48,044 nucleotides of DNA from Desulfovibrio sp. (GCA_017454855.1 JAFTCE010000039.1:1-48044), one strand, 5' to 3'; positions 34,551 to 44,820 are shown, counted from the stretch's first letter. Made by a program: numbers and translations. Notes: generated from the sequence alone by a model not told the origin.

Positions 34551-34988
34551 TCAGTGTGATCCACAAGACAGATTTTTGCAATACGGACATTCTTCAACAC
34601 TATCGAGATTTTTCAAAATGCCGCACTCTTTCCCCTTACCGCCAGGACAGGAACCCAACAGCGCTTGTAAATGACGTTTTAAATGTGTCAATTCCGCAAT
34701 TTGCACGTCAACTTTTTCAATGTGCTTCGCCATGAGAAACGTGATCCACTCGCAGTCGATGTTTGGATTTTCTCTGAAAGCCAACATGTCACGAATTTCA
34801 GCTAATGTCATACCGATGAGACGGCAATGGCGGATAAAGCGCAGTCGTTCCACGTCCTTGGCGTCATAAATCCGGTAATTGCCTTCTGTGCGCTCCGGCT
34901 TCGCTAACAGACCCTCCTGTTCATAATACCTAATGGTCACCGTCTGGCATCCCGTCAAACGGGCCAATTCGCCGATTTTGACTTTCAC
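34551..34988 (-). CDS. MerR-family heavy-metal-type regulator
   Basis: 145 aa from GTG 34988, which has AAGGA ten bases upstream; an in-frame GTG at 35006 lacks one. The HTH opens KVKIGELARLTGCQTVTIRYYEQEGLL. Metal-sensing Cys are in the CadR/PbrR positions: NIDCEWI before the dimer helix, SCPGG and KECGILKNLDS in the binding loop, with an extra C-terminal pair ECPYC. Such proteins twist promoters with 19-20-bp spacers in response to Cd, Pb or Zn. No efflux pump or metal-binding gene adjoins it and no such promoter is evident, so it is orphaned here. It lies between leuS and the rplM region, next to repeat copy B. Confidence 0.85.
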   Translation of the reverse strand: MKVKIGELARLTGCQTVTIRYYEQEGLLAKPERTEGNYRIYDAKDVERLRFIRHCRLIGMTLAEIRDMLAFRENPNIDCEWITFLMAKHIEKVDVQIAELTHLKRHLQALLGSCPGGKGKECGILKNLDSVEECPYCKNLSCGSH

Positions 34989-35054
34989 TGCATCTGCATC
35001 CTTCACAAAGTGTCAACTCCGCCCAATCGACACCATGCCTTGTCCACTGGTGCA

Positions 35055-37568
35055 TCAACTAGCCACGATATTGACCAATTTGTCAGGAACAACCACGATT
35101 TTGCGGACAGTGCGACCGGCAAGATGCCGTTGCACTGCCGTGTCCGTCATGGCCGCCTGCTCCAGGGCATTTCTGTCTGCTCCTGAGGGCACCTGCGTCG
35201 TACCGCGCAACTTGCCATTGACTTGCAGGGCTATCGTAAGCATGTCCTGTGTCGTAGCTGCCAGATCAAAGTGCGGCATGGACTCGGTCGTCAACGGTGT
35301 GGTATGCCCCAAGCGTTCCCAGAGTTCTTCACACACATGAGGCGTCACGGGCGAAAGCAAGGTGAGTACCGTGGCCATGGCCGAAGAGAGAACGCGCCGT
35401 CCATCTTGGGAAGCGCGTAATGTTTCGCGCGCCAAATAGAGGGCGTTGACCAATTCCATCACAGCGGCGATGGCTGTGTTGAACTGAAAACGCTGGCCCA
35501 TGTCTTCAGCGCATTTTTTGACCGTAAGGTGTTCACGGCGGCGCACATCCCTGGCCTCTGGGGTGGCAGCGTCCTCAGCGCTGGACTGACACGCCTTGAG
35601 CGGTAGCAAGTACTCTTGCTCTTCGTCAAAGAGACGCCACACGCGGCCTATAAAACGCGACGCGCCTTCAATGCCTGAATCGGACCAATCAAAATCGCGT
35701 TCTGGGGGCGCAGCAAAGAGGCAGAACAGGCGTACGGTGTCTGCCCCGTATTTCGCAATCATGTCCGCAGGGGCCACAATATTGCCTTTGGACTTGGACA
35801 TCTTGCCCCCATCCTTGAGTACCATGCCCTGGGTGAGCAGATTGTTGAACGGTTCAGAGAGGTCGGGCGGATAGAAGGATATATCGCGGAGAACCTTGGT
35901 GAAAAAGCGGGCGTAGAGCAAATGCAGGATAGCATGTTCCACGCCGCCAATGTATTGATCTACGGGCAACCAGTAGCGCAGAGCCTCTGCATCGAATGGG
36001 GCTGTTTCCTGGCGCGGGCTGGCGTAGCGTGCGAAATACCAAGAGGATTCCACGAAGGTATCCATGGTGTCTGTTTCACGCCGAGCCCTTCCGCCACAAC
36101 GAGGGCAGGTGCAGGCCACAAATGTTTTTGTCTCCGGCAAGGGAGATCGGCCATCGTCGCGCACATGGACATCTAGGGGAAGCTCCACGGGAAGATTTTT
36201 TTCATCTTCTGGAACAAGCCCGCATCTTTCGCAGTACATAACAGGTATAGGCGCTCCCCAATACCGTTGACGTGATATATTCCAATCCCGGAGGCGAAAC
36301 TGCGTGCTACCCTTGCCCTTGCCCTGACGCGCAAGCTCGTCGGTAATGGCCTTTTTCGCGGCTTCGTTGGTCAGGCCGTCAAATGTTCCGGAATCGACCA
36401 ACAGGCCAGCGCCGGTATATGCAGCCGTGAGGGTTGCGCCTTCGAGCCGCTCCTGTTCCGGAGTGATAACGACGCGCACGGGCAGGTCATACTTGCGAGC
36501 AAATTCAAAATCACGCTGATCATGTGCCGGTACGCCCATAACAGCGCCCGTGCCGTAGTCAGCCAGCACGAAATTTCCCAACCACAGCGGCAGGCGTTGT
36601 CCTGTGAGCGGGTGTAGGGCATAGGCGCCTGTGAAAATGCCTTCTTTTTCCAATGTGTCAGACTGGCGATCAAGGCGATCCATATTGCGGATGCGTTGCA
36701 CAAAGGCACGTACTTCGTCGGCTTTGGCATATCCATCCAGCAAGGTTTCCACCAGCGGATGTTCGGGCGCCAAAGTGACAAAGGTAACACCGAACAGCGT
36801 GTCCGGCCTGGTCGTGAAGACAGTGAGTCCGGCCATCGTCGGCGCGGGCTTTTCCAGGCCAAAGACAATGGATGCGCCTATGGATTTGCCTATCCAGTTG
36901 CGCTGCATGGCCAGAACCCGATCTGGCCAGCCACCTTCAAGGCGGGTCAGATCTTGCAACAGTTCATCGCCATAGGCCGTGATTTTGAGAAACCACTGGG
37001 TCAAATCCTTTTGCTCAACGCGACTGTCACAACGCCAGCAAAGACCGTCGATTACCTGTTCGTTGGCCAGCACCGTGTGGCAGGATGGACACCAGTTTTG
37101 CGCCGCTTTCTTGCGGTAAACAAGGCCTTTTTCCAACAAACGTAGGAAAAACATCTGCTCCCAGCGATAGTATTCTGGGCGGCAGGTAGCAATTTCCCGT
37201 GACCAGTCATAGGAATAGCCCAAGCGCTTGAGCTGGGCGCGCATGTTGGCAATATTGGCATAGGTCCATTGCGCGGGGTGCGTTCGGTTTTTGATGGCCG
37301 CGTTTTCGGCGGGTAGGCCGAAGGCATCCCAACCCATGGGGTGCAATACGTTGTAGCCCTGCATGCGTTTGGTGCGTGCCACGACATCGCCAATGGCATA
37401 GTTGCGCACATGCCCCATATGGATATTGCCCGAGGGATAGGGAAACATCTCAAGCACATAATATTTGGGCTTGTCCGGGTCGTGGGTGCAGGCGAATGTG
37501 CGTTCATCCTGCCAGCGGGTTTGCCATTTTTCTTCGATAGCCTGAGGATTGTAGCGTTCGTATGTCAT
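35055..37568 (-). CDS. leuS: Leucyl-tRNA synthetase
   Basis: 837 aa, full length. FPYPSGNIHMGHVRNY contains HMGH at residues 50-53, KMSKSKGN lies at about 589-596, and the CP1 editing domain (TTRPDTLFGVTFVTLAPEHP, with FGVPAHDQRDFEFA-like GVPAHDQRDFEF) is intact, so mischarged norvaline or isoleucine can be removed. A CxxC zinc module (NWCPSCHTVLANEQVIDGLCWRC) is present in the insertion. It follows nusB by 15 nt. Relatives usually have lptE or holA genes next; here the MerR gene follows instead. Confidence 0.98.
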   Translation of the reverse strand: MTYERYNPQAIEEKWQTRWQDERTFACTHDPDKPKYYVLEMFPYPSGNIHMGHVRNYAIGDVVARTKRMQGYNVLHPMGWDAFGLPAENAAIKNRTHPAQWTYANIANMRAQLKRLGYSYDWSREIATCRPEYYRWEQMFFLRLLEKGLVYRKKAAQNWCPSCHTVLANEQVIDGLCWRCDSRVEQKDLTQWFLKITAYGDELLQDLTRLEGGWPDRVLAMQRNWIGKSIGASIVFGLEKPAPTMAGLTVFTTRPDTLFGVTFVTLAPEHPLVETLLDGYAKADEVRAFVQRIRNMDRLDRQSDTLEKEGIFTGAYALHPLTGQRLPLWLGNFVLADYGTGAVMGVPAHDQRDFEFARKYDLPVRVVITPEQERLEGATLTAAYTGAGLLVDSGTFDGLTNEAAKKAITDELARQGKGKGSTQFRLRDWNISRQRYWGAPIPVMYCERCGLVPEDEKNLPVELPLDVHVRDDGRSPLPETKTFVACTCPRCGGRARRETDTMDTFVESSWYFARYASPRQETAPFDAEALRYWLPVDQYIGGVEHAILHLLYARFFTKVLRDISFYPPDLSEPFNNLLTQGMVLKDGGKMSKSKGNIVAPADMIAKYGADTVRLFCLFAAPPERDFDWSDSGIEGASRFIGRVWRLFDEEQEYLLPLKACQSSAEDAATPEARDVRRREHLTVKKCAEDMGQRFQFNTAIAAVMELVNALYLARETLRASQDGRRVLSSAMATVLTLLSPVTPHVCEELWERLGHTTPLTTESMPHFDLAATTQDMLTIALQVNGKLRGTTQVPSGADRNALEQAAMTDTAVQRHLAGRTVRKIVVVPDKLVNIVAS

Positions 37569-37583
37569 GAAACATCACCCAGA

Positions 37584-38072
37584 TTACTTGGATGTGGAAG
37601 AAAAAACGGGCCGCATGAGATCGCCCTTTTCCAGCGCTTTGGCCACGGCGTCCAAAATACCGTTGACAAAAATGCCGGCCTTGTGTTCGCCAAATTGGCG
37701 GCTCAACTCCAAGGCTTCGTTGATCGTAGCTTTGGAGGGGATATCCGTGCGGAAGAGCATTTCGAAAGCGGCCAGTCGGAGCAGCGTCAGCTCAACACGG
37801 CCCATGCGCGATATCCGCCAATTGCGGGAAAAGCGCTCAATAATTTCATCCAGCAGCGCGCTGCTTTTCCAAACGCCCTCCACAAGTTCCCAAGCAAAGC
37901 CGGATGGGACGACGGGTGCAGCGTCCTCATGCAGTTCAGCTTGACCCGGCGAGCTGCAAAATATCCCTTTCAATTCGTCCAAATCGTGCGCCGGTGAAAA
38001 GGAAAGACCGTACAGTACTTGAAAGGCTAGCTGGCGCGATCGGTGACGAGATGCCGTCTTGGGGCTGGACAT
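37584..38072 (-). CDS. nusB: Transcription antitermination factor NusB
   Basis: 162 aa. RHRSRQLAFQVLYGLSFSP at the start and FRTDIPSKATINEALELSRQFGEHKAGIFVNGILDAVAK near the C-terminus (given here as a positional block, residues ~110-150) match NusB. With NusE/S10 it binds boxA RNA and supports rRNA antitermination. It sits three bases after ribH in the standard ribH-nusB arrangement. Confidence 0.95.
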   Translation of the reverse strand: MSSPKTASRHRSRQLAFQVLYGLSFSPAHDLDELKGIFCSSPGQAELHEDAAPVVPSGFAWELVEGVWKSSALLDEIIERFSRNWRISRMGRVELTLLRLAAFEMLFRTDIPSKATINEALELSRQFGEHKAGIFVNGILDAVAKALEKGDLMRPVFSSTSK

Positions 38073-38075
38073 GGG

Positions 38076-38546
38076 TTACAACTGCTCCAGGATACGGATA
38101 GTTTCCAGCATGGCGCTGGCTGCTTCCACGCCTTTGTTGCCTCCCTTGGAACCTGCACGTTCTATGGCCTGTTCGATGGTGTCGCACGTCAGAAGTCCAA
38201 AACCGATGGGGACGCCGGATTGCAGCATGCACTGGGCAAGACCCTTGCTGGCTTCGGCGCAAACATAGTCGAAATGCGGCGTCGCGCCCCGAATAACGGC
38301 GCCCAGAGCCAGTACGCCGTTGAACCGGCCAGAAGCTGCAAGCTTCTGGCAGATCAGGGGAAGTTCAAAAGCGCCGGGCACACGTACGAGCGTGATATAA
38401 GTTGCATCAAGTCCGTGGCGCTCCAAAAAATCCAATGCGCCGCTGATCAGGTGTTCCACGATAAAATCGTTGAAACGCGCGGCCGCAATGGCCACCTTGA
38501 GGCCCTTGGCATCTAGCTTGCCGATAATGGTCGTCGGCGTGTTCAT
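38076..38546 (-). CDS. ribH: 6,7-dimethyl-8-ribityllumazine synthase
   Basis: 156 aa. Lumazine synthase joins 5-amino-6-ribitylaminouracil to dihydroxybutanone phosphate, the penultimate riboflavin step. [43 protein letters not shown] (catalytic His in the HFDYV part) and GNKGVEAA are family blocks. It should form a 60-mer or pentamers. It lies after ribE with a 125-nt gap that in relatives is filled by ribBA. Confidence 0.96.
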   Translation of the reverse strand: MNTPTTIIGKLDAKGLKVAIAAARFNDFIVEHLISGALDFLERHGLDATYITLVRVPGAFELPLICQKLAASGRFNGVLALGAVIRGATPHFDYVCAEASKGLAQCMLQSGVPIGFGLLTCDTIEQAIERAGSKGGNKGVEAASAMLETIRILEQL

Positions 38547-38558
38547 GGAGCAAACTCC

Positions 38559-38651
38559 TTATGCGGGCATGCGTTTTTCGACCAGTGGCATGCCGTCATT
38601 GGTTTCCCAAAAATATCCTTCGCCATTGCGCATAAATAAATGAAAGTACAT
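38559..38651 (-). CDS. Possible 30-codon ORF in the ribE-ribH gap
   Basis: The minus strand encodes MYFHLFMRNGEGYFWETNDG then MPLVEKRMPA and stops 12 nt before the ribH ATG. An inner ATG at 38633 gives 24 residues. No strong ribosome-binding site. It is protein-like but has no recognised relatives. It may be a real small protein, a leader peptide or a chance frame. Confidence 0.3.
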   Translation of the reverse strand: MYFHLFMRNGEGYFWETNDGMPLVEKRMPA

Positions 38652-38671
38652 GCGCTGTCTTCAAGGGGCAA

Positions 38672-39340
38672 TCAGAGAAAACCGTTGCGCAGCAAAGACT
38701 CGCAGTTCAGACCGCCGTCGGCTGTCCGGGTAGTCTCTGGACGAAGGTTGTGCATACGCACCGCAAGCAGGCTGCGCAAATATTTGCCGATGAGGTCGGT
38801 TTCCATATTCACGGGGCATCCTGGACGCCAATGGTTCATGGTGGTGCGTCTTTGCGTGTCGGGGATGATGTTTACTTCCAGAAAATCCGAACCACAGGCA
38901 TTGACGGTTAAGCTTATGCCGTCCAAGCAAACGGAACCCTTGGCGATGACCTCAGGGCTAAATGCGACCGGGAACGATAGGCGGCAGCACACGGACTGAC
39001 CAGCGTTACGCAGTGCCCGTACAGTGGCTAGGCAGTCCACATGGCCACTGACCAGATGACCGCCTAGTCTGTCTCCCAGAGCCAGGGCGCGCTCCAAATT
39101 AACCCTGTGGCCTTGTTTGAGGTTCGCCAGAGTCGTGCGTGAGAGCGTTTCCGCTGAGGCATAGACAGTAAACTGCGTAGTAGTGTGGCTTTCCACCGAA
39201 AGACAAGCACCGTTGACGGCAATGGATTCTCCATCCACCAGATTGGACATCTCGAAGAGCGGGCGCAACACAAAACGCCGTTCCCCACTGCCTTGTAGCG
39301 TCAGCACTTCCCCCTGTCCTTGAACAATGCCGGTGAACAT
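38672..39340 (-). CDS. ribE: Riboflavin synthase alpha chain
   Basis: 222 aa. Dismutates two lumazine molecules to riboflavin. The two internal repeats of the family are visible: MFTGIVQGQGEVLTL with NGACLSVE in the first half, and GGHLVSGHVDCLATV with GISLTVN in the second. Starts 10 nt after ribD. The active-site Ser/His-bearing loops look intact. Confidence 0.96.
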   Translation of the reverse strand: MFTGIVQGQGEVLTLQGSGERRFVLRPLFEMSNLVDGESIAVNGACLSVESHTTTQFTVYASAETLSRTTLANLKQGHRVNLERALALGDRLGGHLVSGHVDCLATVRALRNAGQSVCCRLSFPVAFSPEVIAKGSVCLDGISLTVNACGSDFLEVNIIPDTQRRTTMNHWRPGCPVNMETDLIGKYLRSLLAVRMHNLRPETTRTADGGLNCESLLRNGFL

Positions 39341-39350
39341 GTCTCACTTC

Positions 39351-40490
39351 CTAAACGCCATTTGCAGAAGGAACCAGGCGCACGTGAACATCCTTGCCAC
39401 AGGCGTGTACATGGCTGACGCGCAACTGCAGAGCCTCATCAAGGCTCAATGGCGTACGACCACTGAACAAGGACAATGCCTGAGCGTCTCCCAAAATCAT
39501 GGGGGCCATGTGTAGGTGAAAGGCGTCTACCATGTTGGCTTCCAGCAGGCTCAAGCCAAGGCGTGCGCCGCCTTCACAGAGGACATAAGGGCAATGCAGT
39601 TCCTGACGCAGAACGCGCAGCAGGGAATGCAGATCGGGGCCAGCCTGGGCGTCGGTTTCTAGGGCCAACACGCGCACACCCATGTCGCGCAAGGCTTTGG
39701 CAGTTGTGGATGCGGCTGCCGCTGGCGAACCCATGAACACCGTTTGCTGTGGACGTTCCTTGAGCAGATGAAAATCCGCATCGGGTTGCGGTAGGCGTGA
39801 TGTGAGGATGCAAGCCAATGGTTGGCGTTCAGCCGCAACATGGCGCGCTGTAAGCCGTGGATTGTCCGTGCGGAATGTGCCGCCGCCCACCAGCACGGCG
39901 CCGCCGCAAAGGCCGATGCCCGCACGCAGGGCATGGGTTTTTTGCCGGGATTCCTCGCAGCTAATCCACTGTGATGCTCCGTTGCGCGTGGCAATACGTC
40001 CGTCGAGCGTGGCTGCCATCTTGAGCAGAACAAAGGGACGGTCTGACTGCTGCCAGACCAGAAAGTCGGCCACAAGGTCGCGACATTTTTGGCTGCAGAC
40101 GTTTTCAATGACTTCCACGCCGGCAGCGCGCAAAACTTCCGCGCCGCCCCCGGCCTCAGGATTGGGATCCGCAAGCCCTATGACGACGCGTTTGATGCCG
40201 GCCTGCACGATGGCTGATGTGCAGGGAGGGGTTTTGCCCTCGTGACGGCAGGGTTCCAAGGTGACAACGAGCGTACAGTCCGCCGGTTCAATGCCTTGCG
40301 CTGCAGCGTCCTTGAGACATTCGACTTCCGCATGTGCCTGCCCTGCGGCATGATGCCAGCCACGGGCCACTATCGCATTATCGCGAACAAGTACGGCGCC
40401 CACAGTGGGATTGGGGCAGGCCAACCATCGGCCTTTTTCAGCCAGGGAAATGGCTTCATGCATGAAGGGGGCAAATTCCAAATCAGCCAT
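39351..40490 (-). CDS. ribD: Bifunctional pyrimidine deaminase/reductase RibD
   Basis: 379 aa from ATG 40490 (GGAG nine bases upstream; the frame is open to 40607 over the previous gene). The N-terminal deaminase has the zinc triad HAEVE (His53, Glu55), [12 protein letters not shown] (Cys81, Cys90) and [10 protein letters not shown]. The C-terminal reductase has [11 protein letters not shown] and [18 protein letters not shown]. It performs steps 2 and 3 of riboflavin synthesis. It overlaps the deaminase gene upstream by eight bases. Confidence 0.96.
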   Translation of the reverse strand: MADLEFAPFMHEAISLAEKGRWLACPNPTVGAVLVRDNAIVARGWHHAAGQAHAEVECLKDAAAQGIEPADCTLVVTLEPCRHEGKTPPCTSAIVQAGIKRVVIGLADPNPEAGGGAEVLRAAGVEVIENVCSQKCRDLVADFLVWQQSDRPFVLLKMAATLDGRIATRNGASQWISCEESRQKTHALRAGIGLCGGAVLVGGGTFRTDNPRLTARHVAAERQPLACILTSRLPQPDADFHLLKERPQQTVFMGSPAAAASTTAKALRDMGVRVLALETDAQAGPDLHSLLRVLRQELHCPYVLCEGGARLGLSLLEANMVDAFHLHMAPMILGDAQALSLFSGRTPLSLDEALQLRVSHVHACGKDVHVRLVPSANGV

Positions 40491-40974
40491 GACGCAGTTC
40501 TCCGCTTTGGGCGCTGGTGACAGGAGGGGTGAAGGGCATACGCTCCACACGAATGCCGGCCTCGCGCAACAGACGTTCAGCGAGTTCGTCGGGATAGCAT
40601 TCGACATGGTATAGATGCTTGATCCCGCAGTTGATCAGCATTTTCGCACAGGATACGCAGGGATGCGTGGTGCAGTAGAACTCAGAACCCTGAATGGGTA
40701 TGCCCTGTATAGCTGCTTGGATAATGACGTTCTGTTCCGCATGCAGGCCGCGACAAATTTCGTGCCTCTGTCCGGAAGGGATACCCAATTGCTGTCGCAA
40801 ACAGCCTACGTCAAGGCAGTGCGGCATGCCCTGCGGGGCGCCGTTGTACCCTGTGGCGAGGATGCGTTTATCCTTGACAGCCAAAGCACCGACCTTGCGT
40901 CGAAGACATGTGGAACGTCCGCTCACCAGATAGGTGATGTTCATAAAATATTCAGGCCAGGGCATGCGCTGCAT
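40483..40974 (-). CDS. Deoxycytidylate (dCMP) deaminase, ComEB-type
   Basis: 163 aa from ATG 40974; ATG 40965 is an alternative and the ribosome site is weak. It converts dCMP to dUMP for thymidylate synthesis. Zinc ligands are His78 in GLHAEQN and Cys106/Cys109 in CTTHPCVSC, with a second Cys set ([17 protein letters not shown]) as in the allosteric zinc-binding members. The glyA-dCMP deaminase pairing fits a shared one-carbon/thymidylate role. Confidence 0.9.
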   Translation of the reverse strand: MQRMPWPEYFMNITYLVSGRSTCLRRKVGALAVKDKRILATGYNGAPQGMPHCLDVGCLRQQLGIPSGQRHEICRGLHAEQNVIIQAAIQGIPIQGSEFYCTTHPCVSCAKMLINCGIKHLYHVECYPDELAERLLREAGIRVERMPFTPPVTSAQSGELRHG

Positions 40975-40993
40975 TGGGATATCCAAAAGAACG

Positions 40994-42232
40994 TTACCAG
41001 GTGAAGAGGGGGAAGCAGCGGGCAAATTCCTCAACCTTGCTGCGAATCTGCGCCAATGCGGCAGTATCGTCATGGCGAGCCAGGGCGTCAACAATGAAGC
41101 CGCCCACAGTGCGTATGTCGTCCTCACGCATGCCGCGCGTGGTCAAGGCCGCCGTGCCCAGGCGTATGCCAGAAGTGACAAATGGTGAGCGTGTTTCAAA
41201 AGGTACGGTATTTTTGTTGACGGTAATGCCCGCCTGATCCAGAGCATGCTCAGCATCTTTTCCGGTCATATGCGTACTGGTCAAATCCATCAGCATAAGA
41301 TGGTTGTCCGTGCCACCGGAAACAAGCGTATAGCCCGCATCTATGAGAACCTTGGCAAGGGCTGCCGCATTGTCGACAATACGCTTCTGGTAGGCAGTAA
41401 AGGCGGGCCGCAGGGCTTCGCCCAAAGCCACGGCCTTGGCAGCGATGACGTGCATGAGTGGGCCGCCCTGGATGCCAGGAAAAATTTGGCTGTTCAACGC
41501 CTTCCCCAGATCCGCATTGGAAAGGATCATGCCCCCCCGCGGGCCACGCAGCGTTTTGTGCGTGGTGGTCGTTGTGATGTGGGCAAAGGGAATGGGACTT
41601 TCGTGTAGGCCGACGGCCACGAGACCGGCGATGTGCGCCATGTCGACCATCAGCTTAGCATCCACGTCATCGGCAATGCGCCGGAAACGGGCAAAATCAA
41701 TACGGCGTGGGTACGCACTGGCCCCGGCAACGATAAGTTGCGGATGGTGTTTGCGCGCCAGGTCAGCGACCTCATCATAGTCAATGCGTCCTGTCTCTCG
41801 CTGTACGCCATAAGACACGATATGGAACAGACGCCCAGAAAAGTTTACCGGACTGCCGTGGGTGAGGTGGCCGCCGTGGGAGAGATTCATACCGAGAATG
41901 GTGTCTCCGGGCTTGAGTACGGCCAAGTATGCGGCCATATTGGCCTGGGAGCCGGAATGCGGCTGCACATTGGCATAGTCACAGCCAAAAAGTTTTTTGG
42001 CTCTGTCCAGAGCGAAATTTTCGGCCATGTCCACATATTCGCAACCGCCGTAATAGCGCTTGCCAGGATAGCCCTCCGCATACTTGTGGGTCAGTACGCT
42101 GCCTTGCGCCTGGCGTACGGCTGGCGAAACAAAATTTTCCGAAGCAATGAGTTCCAGCTTGCTGATCTGGCGGTCTGATTCCAGGGCAATGGCACGCGCC
42201 AATTCCGGATCCTGAAGAAGAATTTCATCCAT
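40994..42232 (-). CDS. glyA: Serine hydroxymethyltransferase
   Basis: 412 aa from ATG 42232 (AAGGA upstream; the frame runs open to 42310). Converts serine and tetrahydrofolate to glycine and methylene-THF. PLP Lys226 lies in [14 protein letters not shown], with [26 protein letters not shown] and [11 protein letters not shown]. The 88-nt leader before it has two hairpins (AGCGCA/TGCGCT and TGCCCG/CGGGCA) and may tune it relative to fabF. Confidence 0.97.
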   Translation of the reverse strand: MDEILLQDPELARAIALESDRQISKLELIASENFVSPAVRQAQGSVLTHKYAEGYPGKRYYGGCEYVDMAENFALDRAKKLFGCDYANVQPHSGSQANMAAYLAVLKPGDTILGMNLSHGGHLTHGSPVNFSGRLFHIVSYGVQRETGRIDYDEVADLARKHHPQLIVAGASAYPRRIDFARFRRIADDVDAKLMVDMAHIAGLVAVGLHESPIPFAHITTTTTHKTLRGPRGGMILSNADLGKALNSQIFPGIQGGPLMHVIAAKAVALGEALRPAFTAYQKRIVDNAAALAKVLIDAGYTLVSGGTDNHLMLMDLTSTHMTGKDAEHALDQAGITVNKNTVPFETRSPFVTSGIRLGTAALTTRGMREDDIRTVGGFIVDALARHDDTAALAQIRSKVEEFARCFPLFTW

Positions 42233-42320
42233 GAGGCGGAATCCTTGTGTGAAATTGCCCGCAACACGACGGGCAGATAAAATGTGAAAGAAGCCAGGCA
42301 AGCAGCGCAAAACTGCGCTT

Positions 42321-43568
42321 TCACCCCTGCCATTTTTTGAAAATCACGCTGGCATTGGTGCCGCCGAAACCGAAAGAATTGCACATGGCATATTCACAGA
42401 CCACATGCTCCGAGCCATCGGCCATGTAGTCCAAATCACAGACAGGGTCGGGATTGTCCAGATTAATGCTACCCGGCAGCATTTCGTCATGCAGGGCCAG
42501 TACCGTAAACACAGATTCGATGCCCCCAGCTGCGCCGAGCAGATGCCCAGTCATGGATTTGGTGGCCGAAATTTTGATTTTGGGGGCATGTGCGCCAAAA
42601 ACGACCTTGATGGCTGTGGTCTCCGTGCTGTCGTTAAGCATGGTGGATGTGGCATGGGCATTGATGTGCCCAATGGCGCACGCATCTATCTGCGCATCGT
42701 GCAGAGCATTTTGCATGGCGCGCGCCATGCCTTCGCCATCCGCACGAGGGGCCGTCATGTGATAGGCATCGGCTGAAGCCCCGTAGCCCACGACCTCGGC
42801 GTAAATTTTGGCATTGCGTGCCATGGCCGAGTCTAAGGTTTCCAGCAGCAACAGCCCGGCGCCTTCGCCGATGACAAAACCATCGCGTTTGGCGTCAAAG
42901 GGGCGCGAAGCATGCGTAGGGTCGTCATTGTAATGCGTGGAAAGCGCTTTCAGGGCAGAAAAACCGGCAACGGCCAGCGGGGTGACCGTGGCCTCGACAC
43001 CGCCAGTGATGACAGCCGCAGCTCGTCCCAGGAGTATCTCGCCGTAGGCCGTACCCAAGGCATGGATAGCCGAGGCGCAGGCCGAAGTTGTGACCACGTT
43101 GGTTCCCTTGGCTCCAGTGAAAATGGAGATTTGGCCCGGCCCCATATTAGATATGAGCATGGGGATCAGGAAGGGCGAAATTTTCTTTGGACCGGCGGAC
43201 AGCAGTTTGGCGTGCCATGTTTCCAAAGTTTGCAGACCACCCAAGCCCACGCCGAGGATAACGCCTGTGTCGAAGGCATTTTGCGCAGTAATCTCGTAGC
43301 CGGAGTCTGCAAGCAGCATTTGGGCTGAGGCCATGGCAAACTGGGTAAAACGATCCATGTGGCGGGCCTGCTTTGGCGAAACATACTGTGCAGGGTTGAA
43401 GCCTTTGACCTCTCCGGCTATGCGTGAATCGTAGGCGGAAGCATCAAAAAGTGTGATGGGCGCAATACCTGATTCGCCTGCCAGAAGCTTTTCCCATGTG
43501 GTTTCCATGTCATTGGCGAGCGGTGTTACGCCGCTTATGCCGGTAATGACGACGCGTGGACGGGCCAT
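42321..43568 (-). CDS. fabF: Beta-ketoacyl-ACP synthase II
   Basis: 415 aa. Elongates acyl-ACP with malonyl-ACP. The Cys-His-His triad is Cys164 ([13 protein letters not shown]), His305 ([13 protein letters not shown]) and His342 ([13 protein letters not shown]). AAAGGAG lies seven bases before the ATG, immediately after a very stable hairpin in the acpP-fabF gap. Confidence 0.97.
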   Translation of the reverse strand: MARPRVVITGISGVTPLANDMETTWEKLLAGESGIAPITLFDASAYDSRIAGEVKGFNPAQYVSPKQARHMDRFTQFAMASAQMLLADSGYEITAQNAFDTGVILGVGLGGLQTLETWHAKLLSAGPKKISPFLIPMLISNMGPGQISIFTGAKGTNVVTTSACASAIHALGTAYGEILLGRAAAVITGGVEATVTPLAVAGFSALKALSTHYNDDPTHASRPFDAKRDGFVIGEGAGLLLLETLDSAMARNAKIYAEVVGYGASADAYHMTAPRADGEGMARAMQNALHDAQIDACAIGHINAHATSTMLNDSTETTAIKVVFGAHAPKIKISATKSMTGHLLGAAGGIESVFTVLALHDEMLPGSINLDNPDPVCDLDYMADGSEHVVCEYAMCNSFGFGGTNASVIFKKWQG

Positions 43569-43582
43569 GCTTGCTCCTTTGC

Positions 43583-43606
43583 CGGGGGGGGGCTACGACC
43601 CCCCCG
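43583..43606 (-). other. Stable G/C hairpin in acpP-fabF gap
   Basis: CGGGGGGG pairs with CCCCCCCG around an 8-nt loop (up to 8 G-C pairs), 15 nt from the fabF start. No T tract follows in the direction of transcription. It may be an attenuator or mRNA-processing/stability element that keeps acpP mRNA abundant relative to fabF. Confidence 0.55.
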
Positions 43607-43630
43607 CTACAGTGCCACAAAAATCCCGGA

Positions 43631-43864
43631 CTATTGCTTGCTCTCGATGTAGGCCACGGCGTCCTGCACCTTCAAGATTTTCTGAGCGTCATCGTCGGCG
43701 ATTTCAATGTCAAACTCTTCTTCCATGGCCATAATCAGCTCAGTCAAGTCAAGAGAATCCGCTCCCAGGTCTTCCACGAAGGATGCTTCGGGCTTCACTT
43801 CTTCGGCGCTCACGCCCAATTGATCCACAATGATTTTTTTTACCTTTTCGGCAACCTCAGACAT
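43631..43864 (-). CDS. acpP: Acyl carrier protein
   Basis: 77 aa from ATG 43864 (GGGAGGG upstream; the frame extends ten codons further without a site). The 4'-phosphopantetheine goes on Ser37 in [20 protein letters not shown], with the acidic helix II that docks partner enzymes. The 130-nt gap to fabG suggests an extra promoter for this highly expressed gene; TTGGCA at ~43927 is a weak candidate. Confidence 0.98.
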   Translation of the reverse strand: MSEVAEKVKKIIVDQLGVSAEEVKPEASFVEDLGADSLDLTELIMAMEEEFDIEIADDDAQKILKVQDAVAYIESKQ

Positions 43865-43994
43865 AATACCCTCCCACAAGGAAATGATGTTCACCGTATG
43901 TGCAACTTGTGCATATAAACTGCCAATGAAGCGGCATTGTTCCCCATCGTCCCGTTCCCCAATATATTCCGGCGCCTATGGCCTAGGAACGCAA

Positions 43995-44759
43995 TCAGCA
44001 ATACATGCCCCCGTTGACGCCCAGCACCTGACCGGTTATGTAAGCCGCCCTGTCCGAAGCCAGAAAGGCCACGGCTTCGGCCACATCTGTGACCGTCCCC
44101 ATGCGTTTGAGGGGAATGCTGTCAATATAGCTGGCGCGCACATCTTCCGTAAGTCCTGCCGTCATGTCTGTTTCGATAAAACCCGGGGCCACGGCATTGA
44201 CCGTTATCTGGCGGGCTGCCAACTCCTTGGCGCAAGATTTGGTAAACCCCAGCAGGCCAGACTTGGATGCGGCATAGTTAGCTTGCCCGGCATTGCCCGA
44301 TTGTCCCACGACGGAGGAAATATTGATAATGCGCCCCTTGCGCGCCCGGCTCATGATTTTAGCGGCCTCACGCGTGCAGAAGAAGGCTCCGCGCAGGTTG
44401 ACGGCAAGGATGTTGTCAAAGTCCTCATCCTTCATACGGACAAGAAACACATCCTTGGTGATACCGGCATTGTTCACCAGCACGGCAAGGTCAACCTTGC
44501 CCTTGACAGCCGTAGCAAAAAACTCGGCGACATTCTGGCTAGAGGCGACGTTGACAGGAAAGGCCCATGCCTTACCACCGTCATCACGTATTTGCGTTAC
44601 CACGGCGTGTGCCTCATCCGCACGGCTGGCATAGGTGAGAAAAATCTGAAAACCGTCTCGGGCGAGCGTTACGGCGATGGCCTTTCCTATGCCGCGCGAT
44701 CCGCCCGTGACGACGGCTGTAGGTTGCGCGGAATCTGGTGTCTGGTGTTCTGTACTCAT
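43995..44759 (-). CDS. fabG: 3-oxoacyl-ACP reductase
   Basis: 254 aa short-chain dehydrogenase. TGGSRGIGKAIA binds NADPH, VNNAGITKD follows, and the Ser-Tyr-Lys triad is ISSVVGQSG...NYAASKSG. The C-terminus ends ITGQVLGVNGGMYC. The first ~12 residues are a flexible tail. fabH precedes it by 61 nt. No fabD lies in the cluster. Confidence 0.96.
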   Translation of the reverse strand: MSTEHQTPDSAQPTAVVTGGSRGIGKAIAVTLARDGFQIFLTYASRADEAHAVVTQIRDDGGKAWAFPVNVASSQNVAEFFATAVKGKVDLAVLVNNAGITKDVFLVRMKDEDFDNILAVNLRGAFFCTREAAKIMSRARKGRIINISSVVGQSGNAGQANYAASKSGLLGFTKSCAKELAARQITVNAVAPGFIETDMTAGLTEDVRASYIDSIPLKRMGTVTDVAEAVAFLASDRAAYITGQVLGVNGGMYC

Positions 44760-44820
44760 GCGTATGCCTCTATGTCCTGTCCATGAACTGCTGTGTTTCA
44801 GGGTTCTGGCAGCGCAATGC

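Noticed and set aside
42233-42320. Riboswitch upstream of glyA
   Set aside because: Two short hairpins only; too short and without glycine, SAM or THF riboswitch signatures.
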